Source of the DNA: Lunularia cruciata
Taxonomy: Eukaryota; Streptophyta; Marchantiopsida; Lunulariales; Lunulariaceae
Length of the DNA stretch: 64,000 nucleotides
Assembly: GCA_948567375.1 (NCBI GenBank)
Contig: OX419758.1
Location: forward strand, 1,121,001 to 1,185,000
Direction: 5' to 3'
In this document: piece after piece, positions 19,775 through 32,216 of the stretch
Numbering within the stretch: the stretch's first letter is position 1
How the letters are laid out: each line of letters opens with the position of its first letter
Translations under genes and position numbers: made by a program
Notes under the pieces: model-generated
The model's input: the letters and a program-made list of their open reading frames with translations, nothing else
Told to the model about the DNA's origin: nothing
Databases searched by the model: none

Positions 19775-21317
19775 TTAGACTTGTCTCCCAACCTCTACTC
19801 TTTGTAGGTCCAACTCCATTGATGCTCCTCTAGGCTCTGGAGCACATACTGCACTCCTAGTCACTATTGTAGATGCATCCACTTGTGTCACTCCACACAT
19901 GAAATCCAAAACATCTCTATCATTAGCATATGAGGTACAAGCCTCAGCACTCAAATCTAATCTCCTCTGAGCAATGGCCATACTAGCCAATCTCTGCTCC
20001 AATTGCTCAATCCAAGTAGCCATAGCTGTATCAGAAGTAAGGGTAGGTACTACACCCCTACTAGGTGTAGATCCTCTACCACCTCGTCCTCCATGAACTA
20101 TAGCTCATCTACTACCTATCATAGCAGCCCTACCACTCCGTAACTCCGGGTGTAGGTCAAAGCATTGGTCACTAGTATGACCAGATCCGTGGCAATGCTC
20201 ACACTGCCTCTAAGTTGGCTGTGATGCACCTAAGGTATTAGGTCCATTGCTCTGAGTACAGTCTCTCCTATGATGAGGTCCACCACAAGTCCAACAAGCA
20301 ACACCATTACTCACTAGCTGCTGCTTACCCAAAAATGAAGGTAAGAGTCTAGCTCCACTAGACCTTCCACTCACTCCATAGGATTTGGGCTGTCCACCCT
20401 CTCCTCAAAAACCAACTGGGTGTGGTGCACTCTGCTACACTCTAGAAGAAGTCACAACCGTGGATGAGGTCTCCCCACCAAATCCAGATATCACCACTCT
20501 CTCTTCCACCATGTTGAGCTCAATATGCTCAACCAAACCAAAGACCACTACCAAAGTAGGCAAAGTAGCTTGTAACAACGTAACGTCACGAACTTTATGT
20601 CGCAACTCCTTGTCCAATATCCCATACCAAAACTGGACTGCCTGGGCCTAAGTAACTCCCTGAGTGAAACTGATCAGCCACCTCATGCAAGTGTATGCCT
20701 TGCATAGGCCCTCTCCAGCCTTCCATTGGAACTCCTGCAAGCTCCTTAGCTTGTCAGTCTTCACTCCCTAGTAGTTCTGCCTCAAACACAAGAAGAACTC
20801 CACCATGGGATTAAACCCTAGTATCACACCACCTCCTGCAGCAGTACCTCCACTCGTAGTAGCACTATCTCCAACTAGTGCACCTCCACTAGCTCCACCA
20901 ACACTACTTGAGCTTGAACTCAAAGGTACAACCAATCTACTCCTGGCCACCAAACCTAAAATGATAGAGACATAGTTTGGAGACCAATACTGTCTCCATA
21001 ACTCAATCTCCTCCAAATGAGCTCTCTTGAACTCATGGTAGTCATCCATCGGTGGACCCTCCAAATGCTGAAACAACCCCTTCCATGCCATGAAGAGTGT
21101 AAACAAAGTCAAGTTTCTGCATCTGCGTCAGATCACACCAACTATCAAACTCTTGGATGAAGTCATCCAACTCAATGGTACCCATTGTAACAGAGTAACA
21201 CCTAGGACCTTTGGAGGCCCCATAAATATTGTCCATGTTCCACAAACAACGGTGCAAACACACCAAGTGCACTCTCAATTGAATTAACTCCTTTGTCAAA
21301 CTCCAACTCAGAGTCAA
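19775..21317 (-). pseudogene. Gag remnants with two zinc knuckles, copy 1
   Basis: Two CCHC-type knuckles are readable: CEHCHGSGHTSDQC at 20162-20203 and CWTCGGPHHRRDC at 20258-20296. Before them (higher coordinates) are gag-like frames: 21042-21317 (IELDDFIQEFDSWCDLTQMQ), 20768-21112 (DYHEFKRAHLEEIELWRQYW, then a Ser/Gly-rich linker) and 20435-20617. After them 19775-20023 gives WIEQLEQRLASMAIAQRRLD, a short coiled coil. This is the capsid and RNA-binding part of the element. Fossil with many breaks. Confidence 0.65.
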
Positions 21318-21880
21318 TCTCCTTCCTCACTAGGACCTGAGATATAGGTTGATATTGAGCACCACTCCGAGTAAACCCACTATGTATTGCAGGGCTAACT
21401 CCTCTAGAATCCCCAAAGAACTCCATCATGACAAAGTAACCAAAACTACAACAGCAAACTAGAACCATCAAATGCAACCACAAACTGCAACTACAAGTAC
21501 CCCACCAAGTGCCAACACCAAGTAAGCACCAACAAGTGCCAATACCCACGGAACACCCACTAATGGAATTCTAAAAAAGAGAACTACACCAAGGGAAATG
21601 GCAACTTGTAATCTGCCATCACAACACGCACTCTCACGATCTACAGGTCATCACTTCTTGCCTCACCGGAGAGAAACAAAGGTAGTCTGATTGGTCATCA
21701 CTCTAGCCTCACTATTGAGAGCACACTAGAGTACCAACACTTAAAAGTCAAGGCACCTCACACAAACATGGTGTACAAATAGGAAGCAGAGAATAGAAGG
21801 GGCCCAATCACAAGAAATCTAAAGAAAAACCCTCCATCTCATAAAACAACACAAGATTGACTCTACCACCATTTGGCATT

Positions 21881-22985
21881 TGACATAAGAGAAGTTTGTA
21901 TCTAAGTCCTAAGCTACCAAGATCACCAAGAATGGGATCAAACTGCCTCTCTTAGCCAAATCTACAAGTGTATAGATAACAATGGCACAATCACTAGGAC
22001 AACAAGTGAGGGTGGACCAATTGGCTAGGGCACCAATCTAGGAACAAGAGATCTAGAGGTCAAACCCCATTGCACACAATCTAGCAATATGGCCAGATTT
22101 TGCCAACCAATGACCAAGATCTACTCTAAACTAGCTAACCTCACGCCAGCAAGCTGGCTTGCTAGCCCTTCTAGGCCTTCATAGCCCATAGCCGTATGCC
22201 TCAAAGCCTCTAAATGCCCAAATGAGGCCTTTCTTCTTGCCACTTTGAATCTTCTCTAGAATCTAGCAAAAGTCCTCCAAATTGGCAAAAGTCCTCCAAA
22301 TCTGGCCAACCAGCAAAACTTCTCTAAATCTGGCCAAAATCTGACGTAAACTCAGCAAAATCTGACATAAACCCTAAATTTGGCTGACCGCCAAATCCCC
22401 CACTAACTTTTCACTTTCTCCAAATTGAAAACACAAGTTTCTCCAAATCACAAATTCACAAGAATAGCTTCCTAACTCCACCTTCAATTTTACTTTGTGA
22501 GCCCAACTCGCAACAAATTGGTCATGCCTTCACCTATTGAGCTCAAAATCATAACCACTTCTCAAAAATTACTTCTTGTTTGCTAAAATATTGGCCAACG
22601 CTTCCGCACACCGTCCGCCTTATTGCCAAATCTACATCAAGCAACGAGCTTCTACACACCAAGGAAAAACTGAACTCAATCAAGCTACCAATGATCCACT
22701 AAGCTTGGAGATACCACCAACACTCAAAGTTCCTACACCCAATTTCCCCTTGCCTTCACTTCTCTCATGTAATCACTCTATAAACTACCAACAACTAATC
22801 ATTGATTATACTCAAGCCACACCCACTCTAGCTAAGAGAATCCAAGTGATGCTAGCCGGCCTCTGTCCACCATAGCTAGGAACTCGAAGGCTCAACATTA
22901 AAGAAGTGAGCTCTCTGGAACTGCTCTTTGAAAGTATACTCCTTGGACTTGAGCTAAGTTTGAAACCCTAATGGTCCAACTGACG
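21881..22985 (-). repeat. LTR-like 5' region of methyltransferase element copy 1
   Basis: Aligns with 61541-62290 of copy 2 and with the third piece at 63445-63893 (shared text includes GCCACACCCACTCTAGCTAA and AACCCTAATGGTCC). In copy 2 the unit has TG...CA ends. Copy 1 is longer than copy 2 in the middle and is cut at 22986 by gypsy-1b. Plus-strand frame 22576-22875 is a shadow; I see no gene. Confidence 0.5.
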
Positions 22986-23675
22986 TGTGAGCCGGCCTGT
23001 CCCTCACTCATGATGAACCTTGGATGGCTATTATGGTAGTGCACCATGTACTAAGAAGGTGAGGAATCCCAACTCCATCATACTACTCCAAGGCTAACAC
23101 TCCAAGACTCAAGACATTGCTCACTAAAGAACTCAATGAGAGAGAGATAGTTTCAAATGAAAGGATGATGAGTACCTCCTCATCCCTTGTTTATATACTT
23201 GTGAAGTAGTTACGGACCAAAGTTACTAATTACTGCAGTAACTCAAGCTATTAGACTAAAAGTCAAGTAAAGTCAAAAGTAGAAAGGAATATCCATTCAT
23301 ATGGGCATATCCCAATAGCATGTGATCTCATCTTGACCCAACCACTAAGTCAAGAATTCCTTCACATGGGCTATAATTGGACTATAGAAGAATCCAAAAC
23401 AAAAAGGCTTGCGGGCCCAAGAGTTCTCAACTCTTTCCTCAAAGCCAAACACCTAGGAATAATACCAAGTCAACACACTAGAATCCAAAATAGTGGTGCT
23501 CATCTTTTCCACTTCCTCTAAAGTAAGGTCCCCTCTATCTTAGCTATGAATAACTTTAGCTAATCATGACTAATGTAGAACCATCTTTTATCTCTATATA
23601 AATTATATCTCTCAAGTACTTGTAATACCAAGCTAAATATCACAATACCACACACCTGCACAAATGGGTATTACA
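22986..23675 (-). repeat. Gypsy-1b 3' LTR
   Basis: 690 bp, element-sense ends TGTAATACCC and GCCGGCTCACA. The adjoining purine stretch AGGGGTAAA (23676-23684, minus sense) is the polypurine tract. Matches 33539-34227 at about 93% by eye. Confidence 0.85.
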
Positions 23676-23764
23676 TTTACCCCTAGACTAAGTTTTCACT
23701 TTGTCTCTCTAGACAAGGTGAAAGTGCTCTCTACCTTCTATGATATATCTTCAACTTATCATGG

Positions 23765-25222
23765 TTAAATCTTATCAAAGTGTCTTTCTCCCAACTCCTT
23801 GAGATCATAGGTGTAATTGCCCCACACCTTCTCCACTATGAAAGGTCCAAAGTACTTAGGCAAAAACTTCTTTTGCACTCTCTTGAATCGAATAGAATCA
23901 AACAACATTACCCAATCACCTTCTTTGAAAGGCTCCACCTTCTTCTTTCCTTGCCTCTTGTCATAGCTCTCCTTTTGTTTCCTTTGGGCTTGCTCCACTT
24001 AAACCATAGCAATTGCTCTTGCTTCTTCCAACTCCATGAGTTGTCCTTTCCTTGACTTCTTTGCATCACCTCCTTGTGCTTTCTTCAATCTCCTATGAAT
24101 GCTTTGGAAGGTAGGAAGATCAAAGTGAATAGGTAAGGTAGACTCAATACCATATACCCATTGAAATGGAGAATATTTGGTGGAAGTCTTCATGGTTGTC
24201 CTATACTCTCACAAAATTGCATGAATCCTCTTGTCCCAATGATGTTTAGCCCCCTCCATTTCTGCATCTTTGGCCAACATCATGCACAAGGTCTGATTGG
24301 TTCTCTTTGCCAAGCCATTGGAATTTGGCTTATAAGATGTAGTTACTCTATGTGTGATAGAGAAATGTTGTAGCATGGTTGTAGTAATGGTTCTTGTAAA
24401 CTCTCCTCCTCTATCAAAAACCAACTCCAAAGGGTATCCAAATCTAGTGATAATGCGTTCATAAAGAAATCTACCAACTTCATCTTCATTCTTGTCCCTC
24501 AATGGTCTAGTCTCAACCCAGTTGGTAAAGTAATCAGTAACTACCACAATGTACCGATTGTTCCTTGGGGTTCTATTGAGAGGACCTACAAAATCAATTC
24601 CCCATTTCTCAAAAGGTCTTTGCAATGGAATTGATCTAAGTGGTGAAGTGGATGTAGACTTTCTAGCAAAAGCTTGACAAACATGACAAGTTTTGCAATA
24701 ATCAAGACAATCCTTAAAAATCCCTCTCCAATGGTAACCTGCATCTAGAATCTTGAAAGCAGTCACCTTTCCTGCAAAGTGTCCTCCACATACTAAACCT
24801 TCATGGAACTCCTTTATAAGTAGGATAGACTCTTTCTTACCCATTGCTCTTTGAAGTAGACCATCTGCTCCTTGGTGAAAAATAATATCCTCCACTATTA
24901 TGTAAGGTCTAGATCTTGCTACAAGGGCCTTCCTCTCCCTAACATGCATCCCTTTTGGATAGTTACCTCTTGTCAAAAAATCCACAATCTCCTTGTACTC
25001 TTTTGGAACCTCTTGAGTGACTGAGATTGTCATGAGCTCCTCATCCGGGAAAGAATCATCCATTGGCTCATCTCCATCATGATCATAGGCTCTAGATAAC
25101 AAATCAACATTTGCATGTTTCTTTCCTAGCCTATCCTCAATGGTGTAGTCATACTCAAACAAGAGTATCATCCACCTTGCTAGTCTCCCTTCAACATTAG
25201 GTTTGTTGAAGATGTACTTCAA
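23765..25222 (-). pseudogene. RNase H end and integrase of gypsy-1b
   Basis: The frame at 24209-25222 is 337 residues. It starts in the RNase H tail (MKYIFNKPNVEGRLARWM, LGKKHANVDLLSRA) and runs through the integrase zinc finger (HFAGKVTAFK, CKTCHVCQAFARKS), the core start (FEKWGIDFVGPLNRTP, IVVVTDYFTNWVETR), DRGGEF and NSNGLAKRTNQTLC. Frames 23999-24193 and 23765-23998 carry the C-terminal part (FKEGDWVMLFDSIRFKRV, KKFLPKYFGPFIVEK, NYTYDLKELG), with no chromodomain. It shows the domain order that is interrupted in gypsy-1a. Fossil. Confidence 0.85.
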
Positions 25223-26374
25223 AGCCTTGTGACCTATGACAATGGTGGCTTTCTATCCAATCAAGTGGTGTCTAAACTTCTTGAGACTAAGGATCACTGC
25301 CAACCCTTCTCTCTCCATGACAAAGTAGTTCTTTTCTATTGAAACCATCTGCCCACTAGCATAAGCTATTGGATGATCATGCCCATCTTGGTCTTATTGA
25401 CTAAGAGTGCATCCTATAGCTACATAAGAAGCATCAATGTAGAGGATGAAAGGCTTACTCCAATCAGGCTTAGCAAGAATTGGAGCTACAACAAGGGATT
25501 GCTTGAACTCCTCAAAGCTTTTGAGCTTTGAGAGCCTCCTTGTCCTCCAAAATCACCATGTAATCTACACCCTTCTTCATGTTGATGGTCAATGCATAAG
25601 CCTTGTTGGAAAATGAGAAGATGAACCTCCTATAGTTCCAACCATCCCCAAGAATTGGCGTAACTTTGCAAGCTTGAAGGGAATAGAAGGTCTGAGATTT
25701 TCCTCACCTTCTTAGGATCAAATACTATTCCATCTTTGGAGATGATGTGCCCCAAAAGTAGACCTTCTTCACATCCAAAAATGCACTTCTTTGGGTTGGG
25801 TGATGCATTTGCCTCATTCAAGCATTGCAAGACCTTTATTAGGTGCTCAAAGTGCTCCTCCTTGCTCCCATAGACACAAAAGTCATCAATGAAGTCTCTC
25901 ACAAATTTCCCAATGAAAGGTTCAAATACCTTGTTCATGAATAGTTAGAATGTGGTTGGAGCATTACAAAGCCCAAAAGGCATGACCTTAAAAGCGTCAG
26001 TTCCCCAAGGTGTGGTGAATGTGGTGAGTTGTTGATGCTGTGGTGCAATCTTGATTTGGTTATATCCACTATAACCATCTCCAAAATTGTACCTCTCATG
26101 ACCTGCAACCTCCTCCAAGATCTCATCAATGAATGGCAATGGGTAGTAGTCCTTCTTGGTAACAGCATTGAGCTTCTTGTAATCCACACATACCCAAACC
26201 TTGCCATTCTTTTTCTTCACAATGACAATTGGGGACACCCATTCTGAATTCCACCTCAAAGATAAATCTGGCTTCCTTGAGCTTATCAATCTCCTCCTTT
26301 ACAACCAAAGATATTGGCGGGTTGTGTGACGTTGCTTTTGGCGGATTGGTCTTGCATGTGACTCCACCTCTATC
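25223..26374 (-). pseudogene. Reverse transcriptase and RNase H of gypsy-1b
   Basis: The frame at 25945-26289 gives fingers and palm (SEWVSPIVIVKKKNGKVWV, FIDEILEEVAGHERYNFGD, GYSGYNQIKIAP, MPFGLCNAPTTF). Frame 25630-25938 gives the catalytic region (VRDFIDDFCVYGSKEEHFEH) and LLGHIISKDGI. RNase H text follows at lower coordinates. The domain stops at 26374-26379, where the giant solo LTR has entered, and its upstream part resumes at 30167. Fossil. Confidence 0.8.
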
Positions 26375-27177
26375 TTGTGTATGACAACCTGGCAAATATC
26401 ACCTTTCGGTAATTGGGTAAGTAAAGTTTGTTCCCACAGAGATACGAGTCAGAATTCATCAAATACAAAGTCAAACAGTTACATGTAGTTCTTCTTGATT
26501 TCTTCTTTAATCTCTCAGGTAGAAACCACACCCAGAAGAGAGTAACAAGCACTGATTCTCAGTCTTGTCACGAATTCACACTCCTTAATCACAACTCCTT
26601 CAATTCTTTCCAAACAATCTTGATTGTAATGATTCAAGCTCTCCCAAAAACGGCACTTCACTGCAAAATGACTTTGCCTCAAAATTGTGTTCCACCTCTC
26701 TACTAAAGGCACAACTTCCTCGATCAAAATTGCTTCACATCAACTTTGCACTACACTCTCAAATGCAGAATACTACCAACACTACAATTCCTCTCAGATC
26801 TGTCAAGGCATTGCTTTGATTGCACTTCACTCAAGATCAAACACACCAAATAAAGATCAAGGTTGTGGAATCCAACATCCAACATCCAACAAGCACACTA
26901 ACTTGCACTTTGAATTTCTCCACACACTCACAAACACAAGTACAACGTTGATACTCAGAATCAAGCTTAAGCAACGAGCACTACTTCACAGCACTTTGCT
27001 TTATCTATTCTGAGAATATGAGCACTGAACAACCTTTGACTGCAAATGCCACTCTTAAGTAGTGAACAAATTGACAGTTCTAACAACTATACCGTTCTAC
27101 AACAACTTTTCTAACCTGCAGATCCAAAATGACAATGCACCTCTTCATATCAACCTCTTCATATCTCAAAACTGTTA

Positions 27178-27558
27178 CTACTCCGATCCAATGTCTACTT
27201 CGTCATTGGCTTTCAAACCCAAACCCAAAGTAAATTTACTTCCTACTACTCTGTCCTCGGTTTTCACAACTTCTGATTCTTCTACCATATCCAGCAATTC
27301 TCTTGCTTGATCTGAAATTCCACTAGTGGGTAACCTATCTAATTCCTTATCTCCCAACCCACTCTTCTCTAATGTCTCTATTGCTAAATCTGAAGTCATT
27401 TGCACTCCTACTTCATCTACTTTGGGTTTGGCTCGAACATCCTTCCGAAATTTATCTTTCTCCAACTTTACTAAGTCTAATCTAATTGCAATATTATCTT
27501 CTACCTCTAATATCTTCCTATCTACATGAGTCCTGAGACTTATTAACAGCGCATTCAA
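27178..27558 (-). pseudogene. Giant-LTR module: C-terminal tail
   Basis: 126 residues: helical start (LLISLRTHVDRKILEVEDN, IAIRLDLVKLEKDKFRKDV), then an acidic tail (VGVQMTSDLAIETLEKSGLG, ELLDMVEESEVVKTEDRVV, GLGLKANDEVDIGSE). The tail is also found in the short LTRs (39876-40178, 4269-4490) and at 14444-14653 and 44221-44580. It is thus the one part of the module shared by long and short LTR types. Fossil. Confidence 0.65.
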
Positions 27559-28010
27559 ATCTGTATCTTGCTTGTCTTTGCTTTGTCTCCTGCACTAACA
27601 ATTTCAACTTGTGCAGCCTCATTTCTTCAATTCAAACGTTGGCCTCTGTACTTAACATCACGTTCATCCTGAGGACAATCTCCTTCAATGGTTCCAATTG
27701 CATTTTTCTTTCTTGCTCTTGATCTGCAAGCTAATCCTCCCTGTACATTGCCAACTTTGCTTTGAACTCAGCTTTCACCATTTTCCTTCTCCTTCTCCTT
27801 CTGTACAATCTTCTCCTCCTGATTATGAAGTAACTCTCGTAACCTCTCTTCTTCCCTATATCATACTGCTAACTCCCTTTGCCAGAGTTGCTTCTTCTCT
27901 TCTATGCTCTCCATGACTCTATCGAGCTCTTGTTCCTTTGCTGCTACCCTCACCATAGCATGGATAAGTTCTACTCTTGAATCAACAAAGTGTTGCTTCA
28001 AAATCTCATA

Positions 28011-28328
28011 CTATGCTACTTGTCTTTCCCTTGCTATGTCACTCTTCTCAACAAGCTCCTCTTGATATCTCACTTCTCTCTTTAAGTCTTCAATTACCTG
28101 AGTCTTCATTATTGCCTCTGCTCGCAGTACTTCACTTTCCTCCTCACCTCGGGTTATGATTTTCTTCAACTCCGAGTTCTCTTCTTCTAATCTTGATAAG
28201 ACCTGCAAAACAGTCTTCACTTCCGGACATGTCGACTGCATCTCCTTCTTCTTGTGCTCCGACTTCACTAACAATGGGCACACAATTTCTTGTAGGTACT
28301 CCACTTCATCACTTGCACCTACTTCCAC
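28011..28328 (-). pseudogene. Giant-LTR module: coiled coil
   Basis: 105 residues (VEYLQEIVCPLLVKSEHKKK, RLEEENSELKKIITRGEEES, EDLKREVRYQEELVEKSD). It is strongly heptad-like and nearly identical in design to 143-571. Further coiled-coil text continues to about 27700 in other frames. Long coiled coils usually mediate self-association. Fossil. Confidence 0.65.
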
Positions 28329-28370
28329 CTGCGGAGTGATCTCCTTCTTTACTTCTTCTTCACCCGATAC

Positions 28371-28865
28371 TCACCTTCTTCTGTGCAATCTTTGTATTGG
28401 AATTGACGCCTCGCTTCCCAAGCTTTCATTCACTTCTTCTTTTGCCTTACTTGGACCTGCCTCACACTTTGCCTTGCGTCTTGAGCAAACTTCCCTCTGA
28501 ATTGTGATCTTCTCCTCTTCAGGCTCGGGTATCTCATCCTCCAACTTTGTGTTGTCCTTGGCCTCGATCTTTGCCTGCACTTCTTCTTCCTCCTCTACAG
28601 CAGCTGGCATTGATGTCATTTCTCCACCTTCATTGTTGTCACTACTCGTATCTCCACTTTGTAGCGTTAGCTCAGGTTCCTCCTCACGTTCCAAATCTTT
28701 GGACTTGCACTTGGCTTCACCTTCCGAGTCTTCGTCTTCTGACTCGATCACCACCATGCCTTGCCTTGGGTTTCCTCTCCTGGTCTTCCGAGGTTTCATC
28801 TTGTCTTCGGCTTTGGATTGCTGACTTTGCTTCTTTGATTTTGGAGTACTTGCTTTTATCTCCAC
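28371..28865 (-). pseudogene. Giant-LTR module: charged linker
   Basis: 164 residues: PKSKKQSQQSKAEDKMKPRK, TRRGNPRQGMVVIESEDEDS, EREEEPELTLQSGDTSSDNN, EEEKITIQREVCSRRKAKCE. Low complexity with alternating basic and acidic blocks. This is the copy with the longest open linker in the window. Fossil. Confidence 0.65.
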
Positions 28866-28922
28866 ATTCTTCCCCGTCTTCTTGTAATACTCATCTATGC
28901 TTCGGATTTGAAGGATGTACAG

Positions 28923-29752
28923 CTACTCCTCTACATTGACTTCTCTTCTTAAGTCGGAATGAAAATGCGACACCATTTGAGTTTGCTCTGCCAAGTTCAG
29001 CAAATTCAACCTAAGGTAGAAGTGTGCTGCAAACGACATGATGTAATGTGGAGGCGATTTATCCCACAAATTCCACACCATTGTCGCATCCTTCCATGGA
29101 AGCACCTCGCCTAATTTATTGGTTCTCCTGCAAACAATTTGTGAAAGAACACCGTTTGGTGTTTCATCACATAGGTTGTTCTCTCCGGCTTCACGATTCC
29201 CATCAGAGCACTCACAATCCCCCTCTTGATAGGATCTTTATAGCTCTCTACTTTGTATCCATTCTTCGTCCTCTTTGACAAGAATGCATCCCTCACTTCT
29301 TGGGTTTCTTTAGCTATCTCTCCCTTCTCCAAGAACATGGCACCCTGCTCTACACCTGCTTCCTTTCCGAGTACTAATCTCCAATCCGACTCTATCCAGC
29401 AAGCCGGATTTCCTCTCTTCCCTTCTTCCTCAAGCCCATCAAGACACTTGCTCTTGATGATCTCAGTCATGAAACTTGGAAAACTAACATTCTAGTTCCA
29501 TGCCAAGAATGTAATCCGAAGTCGGCTCAAGACTTCAATTCTTGCAATTACGTCTAACCTCCGAATCACATGATTCCTCACTACGAATTTGGAGTTCTTC
29601 TTTCCCCCTCCCATCTCTCTTACTTTCTCATTGTCTCTCGATTTCACTTTCTCAACTTCTCCCTTACACACTAGCGCGTCTTCAACTCTATTTCCCTTCC
29701 CATGATCACCTACAGGATGACTTCTCAATAGCAAAGGAAAATTGCTCGCCAT
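28923..29752 (-). pseudogene. Giant-LTR module: first ORF and globular part
   Basis: The first ORF is 29492-29752 (MASNFPLLLRS... ITFLAWN). The globular part is split between 29111-29470 (GEIAKETQEVRDAFLSKRTK, IVKPERTTYVMKHQTVFFHK) and 28923-29105 (WNLWDKSPPHYIMSFAAHFY). The parts match 16067-16952 in order and spacing. Fossil. Confidence 0.65.
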
Positions 29753-30166
29753 TGCTTTGTCGCGAGCCCGATTTTTATAGAGTTGTGCTTTCTTTGTCTC
29801 TCTTCAAATTGAGTTTCTACCGAGAAATCACACCTCCTGCATGCGCTTGTCACTGTCAATTGTACTTCGCACATATGGGCCGCCGGTTTTGAATAGTCCC
29901 TTCTTGAATTTCTCACCCCGACAAAAAGGTTCTTAGACTGACTTCACCTTGGGTTGAACTCCCCCTGATACGAAGACTCCTTACTTCGGGTTGTATGCTG
30001 ACAAGGCATTTTTGAGTACTTTGCCTTATGACCCAAAGTCACTTTACTTCGGGTTTCATCCCGAAGACTCTTTTCTTCGCCTTCTTTGGCCATACAGGCG
30101 CAATCCGACTTCTCTATACACTTCTTCTTCTCTATTTTGAAAAAAAAATGTGGGCACCACATTGTG

Positions 30167-30721
30167 CTCCTCCAAGGTGACTTCCTTCAAATTCTTGTAA
30201 CTAAAAGCAAACACATGGATGAACTTGCAAAAAATCTCCTCAAATCTTACCTTCTCCTCCTTGGTAACACTTGGGCCATACTTGAGGGTAGCTAACCTTC
30301 TCTCTATCTCCTCAAGTGTCAATGGTGATTTATCTAGGTCCTTCAAAACCTCTGGCTTAGGTGCAAAATCCATAGCACACAAAGGATACACATCTGAATC
30401 AGATTCAGATTCAACCTCCTCCGTGGAAGTCTACTCTTCCATGCTTTTGTCCACACCTAAAGCTCCTTCTTCAGAATCTGATTCCCAATAATCAAAAGAT
30501 GGTGAATCTGAATGTGAAGTGTTGGTGGTGTTAGTCACAAGAACTGTGACTCTTTGGTTTGATGGCCCAATCCTCAAGTACCCTTTGTGCCATCTATCAG
30601 TTGTGCATGCTGCTCTCAACCATGGCTTCCCAAGAAGTAAGTCATAGCTTGAATCCTTCAAGACTTGGAAAGTCATGAGATTTTGAACTCCCATAACTGA
30701 AACTACCACTTTATCCATCAC
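30167..30721 (-). pseudogene. Protease end and RT run-in of gypsy-1b
   Basis: Frames at 30431-30721 (VVVSVMGVQNLMTFQVLKDS, YDLLLGKPWLRAACTTDRWH) and 30167-30391 (acidic linker; LTLEEIERRLATLKYGPSVT; FCKFIHVFAFSYKNLKEVTL) match 6562-7428 of gypsy-1a. The sequence continues into RT on the far side of the giant solo LTR. Fossil. Confidence 0.8.
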
Positions 30722-30730
30722 CCCTATTGG

Positions 30731-31985
30731 TCAAACTTGTTGCTTGTTTGCCATGCTCACCACAAATGTTGAAGGTCTTGAGGGTATCATATCCAACTTC
30801 TTCATCAACCTTTCTGACATGGCATTCACTGTTGATCCTCCATCAACCAATGCATCCTTAATGTTGTGACCATTCACATCAATCTTGGAGGCATATTCAC
30901 AAGCCTCCCATGGTGTTGGTTTGGCATCCACCACCACCTCCATTGATATTGGAGCTTTTGCCTTCTTCCTCCTCTTGCTCCTTGTAGAACTCAAACCACC
31001 TCTAAGTTGTTTTCTCAAGGTAGGGTTCAAAGCAATCAATTGGCCCACTATGATGTTAGCCTTGTGGCTACCAACATCCTCCAACACATTGTAGTTCCAT
31101 TTTTGCTTTGAAATCAAGAAATCCTCCATCCCCAACTTCTTCCTTGGAGTCTTTGTTGTTGATGGTGTTGAGGTACGAGTGCTCCTAGTAGACATAGGAG
31201 TATCCTTGCTTGGATTAAATCCTTGAGAAGAGTGAACATCCTGTACAAAACGAGCTCTCTTCTTCTCTTGTGCCAAAAGCTCCAAATTAAGACCCTTGGA
31301 GTTTGAGCACTCTCCCTTCTCATACTTGCTCTCAACCACATCTATGGATGCTATCCCCTTACCTTTGTTTGGAGGAGCCACTTGGGTTTCACTACCTCCC
31401 TCTTTCCTTCTATTGGCTCCCTCATAACTCGTTCCTCTGTGGTAAGTGGAATTTGGGCAATTCCTTTGGATATGGCCTCTTCCTCCACAACCAAAACAAT
31501 TTCTATCATTGAATTTTTTGGCTAATTAGCCTCCTCTATATGGATAGTTTCCATAACTCATAGGCCCTCTCCCCTCATTCTGATCTACCTCTCTCTTCTC
31601 CTATAGTTGCACCTCATTGATCTTGAGATCCACAAGTTGTTTTGTGATGGTTTGAAGTGTATCTTTTGGTGGAGGTGCAAGAACTAGAGCAACTACTACT
31701 TGTGGTGCAACCCTTTCCACTCAAGTATCAGAATTTACACCATACTTGTAGCCTTGAGGAGGATGCACCACCTCCTTCACCACCAAATCACTCTCCTCCA
31801 TACAAATTGTGATCTTGATAGCTTCAACCTTGGAAGAAGGTTTCTCATATCTCACCTTGCTTCTAATGGGGCCCACTCATTCTTCCTCCTCGTGTTGTTT
31901 CCTATGCAAGCTCTCTTGAAGTCTCTCACAAAGGCCTCCACATCTTCTCCATCCTTGCCAAAGAAAATCAAAATTTTCTCCATCT
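30731..31985 (-). pseudogene. Gag of gypsy-1b
   Basis: The frame at 30731-31381 contains the linker and the protease start (KDALVDGGSTVNAMSERLMK). The zinc knuckle (CFGCGGRGHIQRNC) lies at about 31455-31505. The capsid-like N-terminal half toward 31985 is shorter than in gypsy-1a. Fossil. Confidence 0.75.
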
Positions 31986-32216
31986 TAACCCCTCACTATC
32001 TTTCTTTTCTCTCAAATTTTTTTTCTCTTTTCTTTCTCTCACTCTATAATTGATAGAGTATGTACATGACTAACACCATTTGAGAGTAATCCACCCTAGG
32101 GAACACAAAAGGTTCAGGTTGCTCCAAGATTTCTATAGCAACATCAAATCTTAGAGTGCATATTAATCAAACTCTCATGGATAGTTTATCCATAAGTTGA
32201 AAGATGATCTCCATCA

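Larger units (their letters stand above)
17790..22985 (-). mobile_element. Copy 1 of a methyltransferase-bearing LTR retroelement
   Basis: Minus-strand order: LTR-like 5' region (21881-22985), gag remnants with two zinc knuckles (19775-21317), retropepsin-like domain (about 18880-19560), a conserved spacer domain (18555-19073) and a cytosine-C5 methyltransferase module (about 17860-18560). Nothing of RT or integrase is present: the element is cut at 17789 by the giant-LTR region. It aligns along its whole length with copy 2 (57578-62472). At the other end gypsy-1b abuts it at 22986. Broken, with many breaks. Confidence 0.7.
26380..30161 (-). mobile_element. Giant solo LTR (3.8 kb) inserted in gypsy-1b
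   Basis: 3782 bp with TG...CA-type ends (element sense TGTGGTGCCCACA to GGTTGTCATA). It is flanked by a perfect 5-bp target-site duplication TTGTG (26375-26379 and 30162-30166), and gypsy-1a shows the empty site near 6865. No primer site or internal region is attached, so it is a solo LTR. The full coding module is present on the minus strand: first ORF 29492-29752, globular part 28923-29470, linker 28371-28865, coiled coil 27700-28328, tail 27178-27558. Broken, with several breaks in the module. Confidence 0.85.

Noticed and set aside
17790-22985. Segmental duplication linking 17.8-23 kb with 57.6-62.5 kb
   Set aside because: Similarity stops at the element edges and the flanks are unrelated on both sides.
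23765-23998. Chromodomain at the integrase C-terminus of gypsy-1
   Set aside because: After the YTYDLKELG text there is no EYLVKW/EATW pattern before the polypurine tract.
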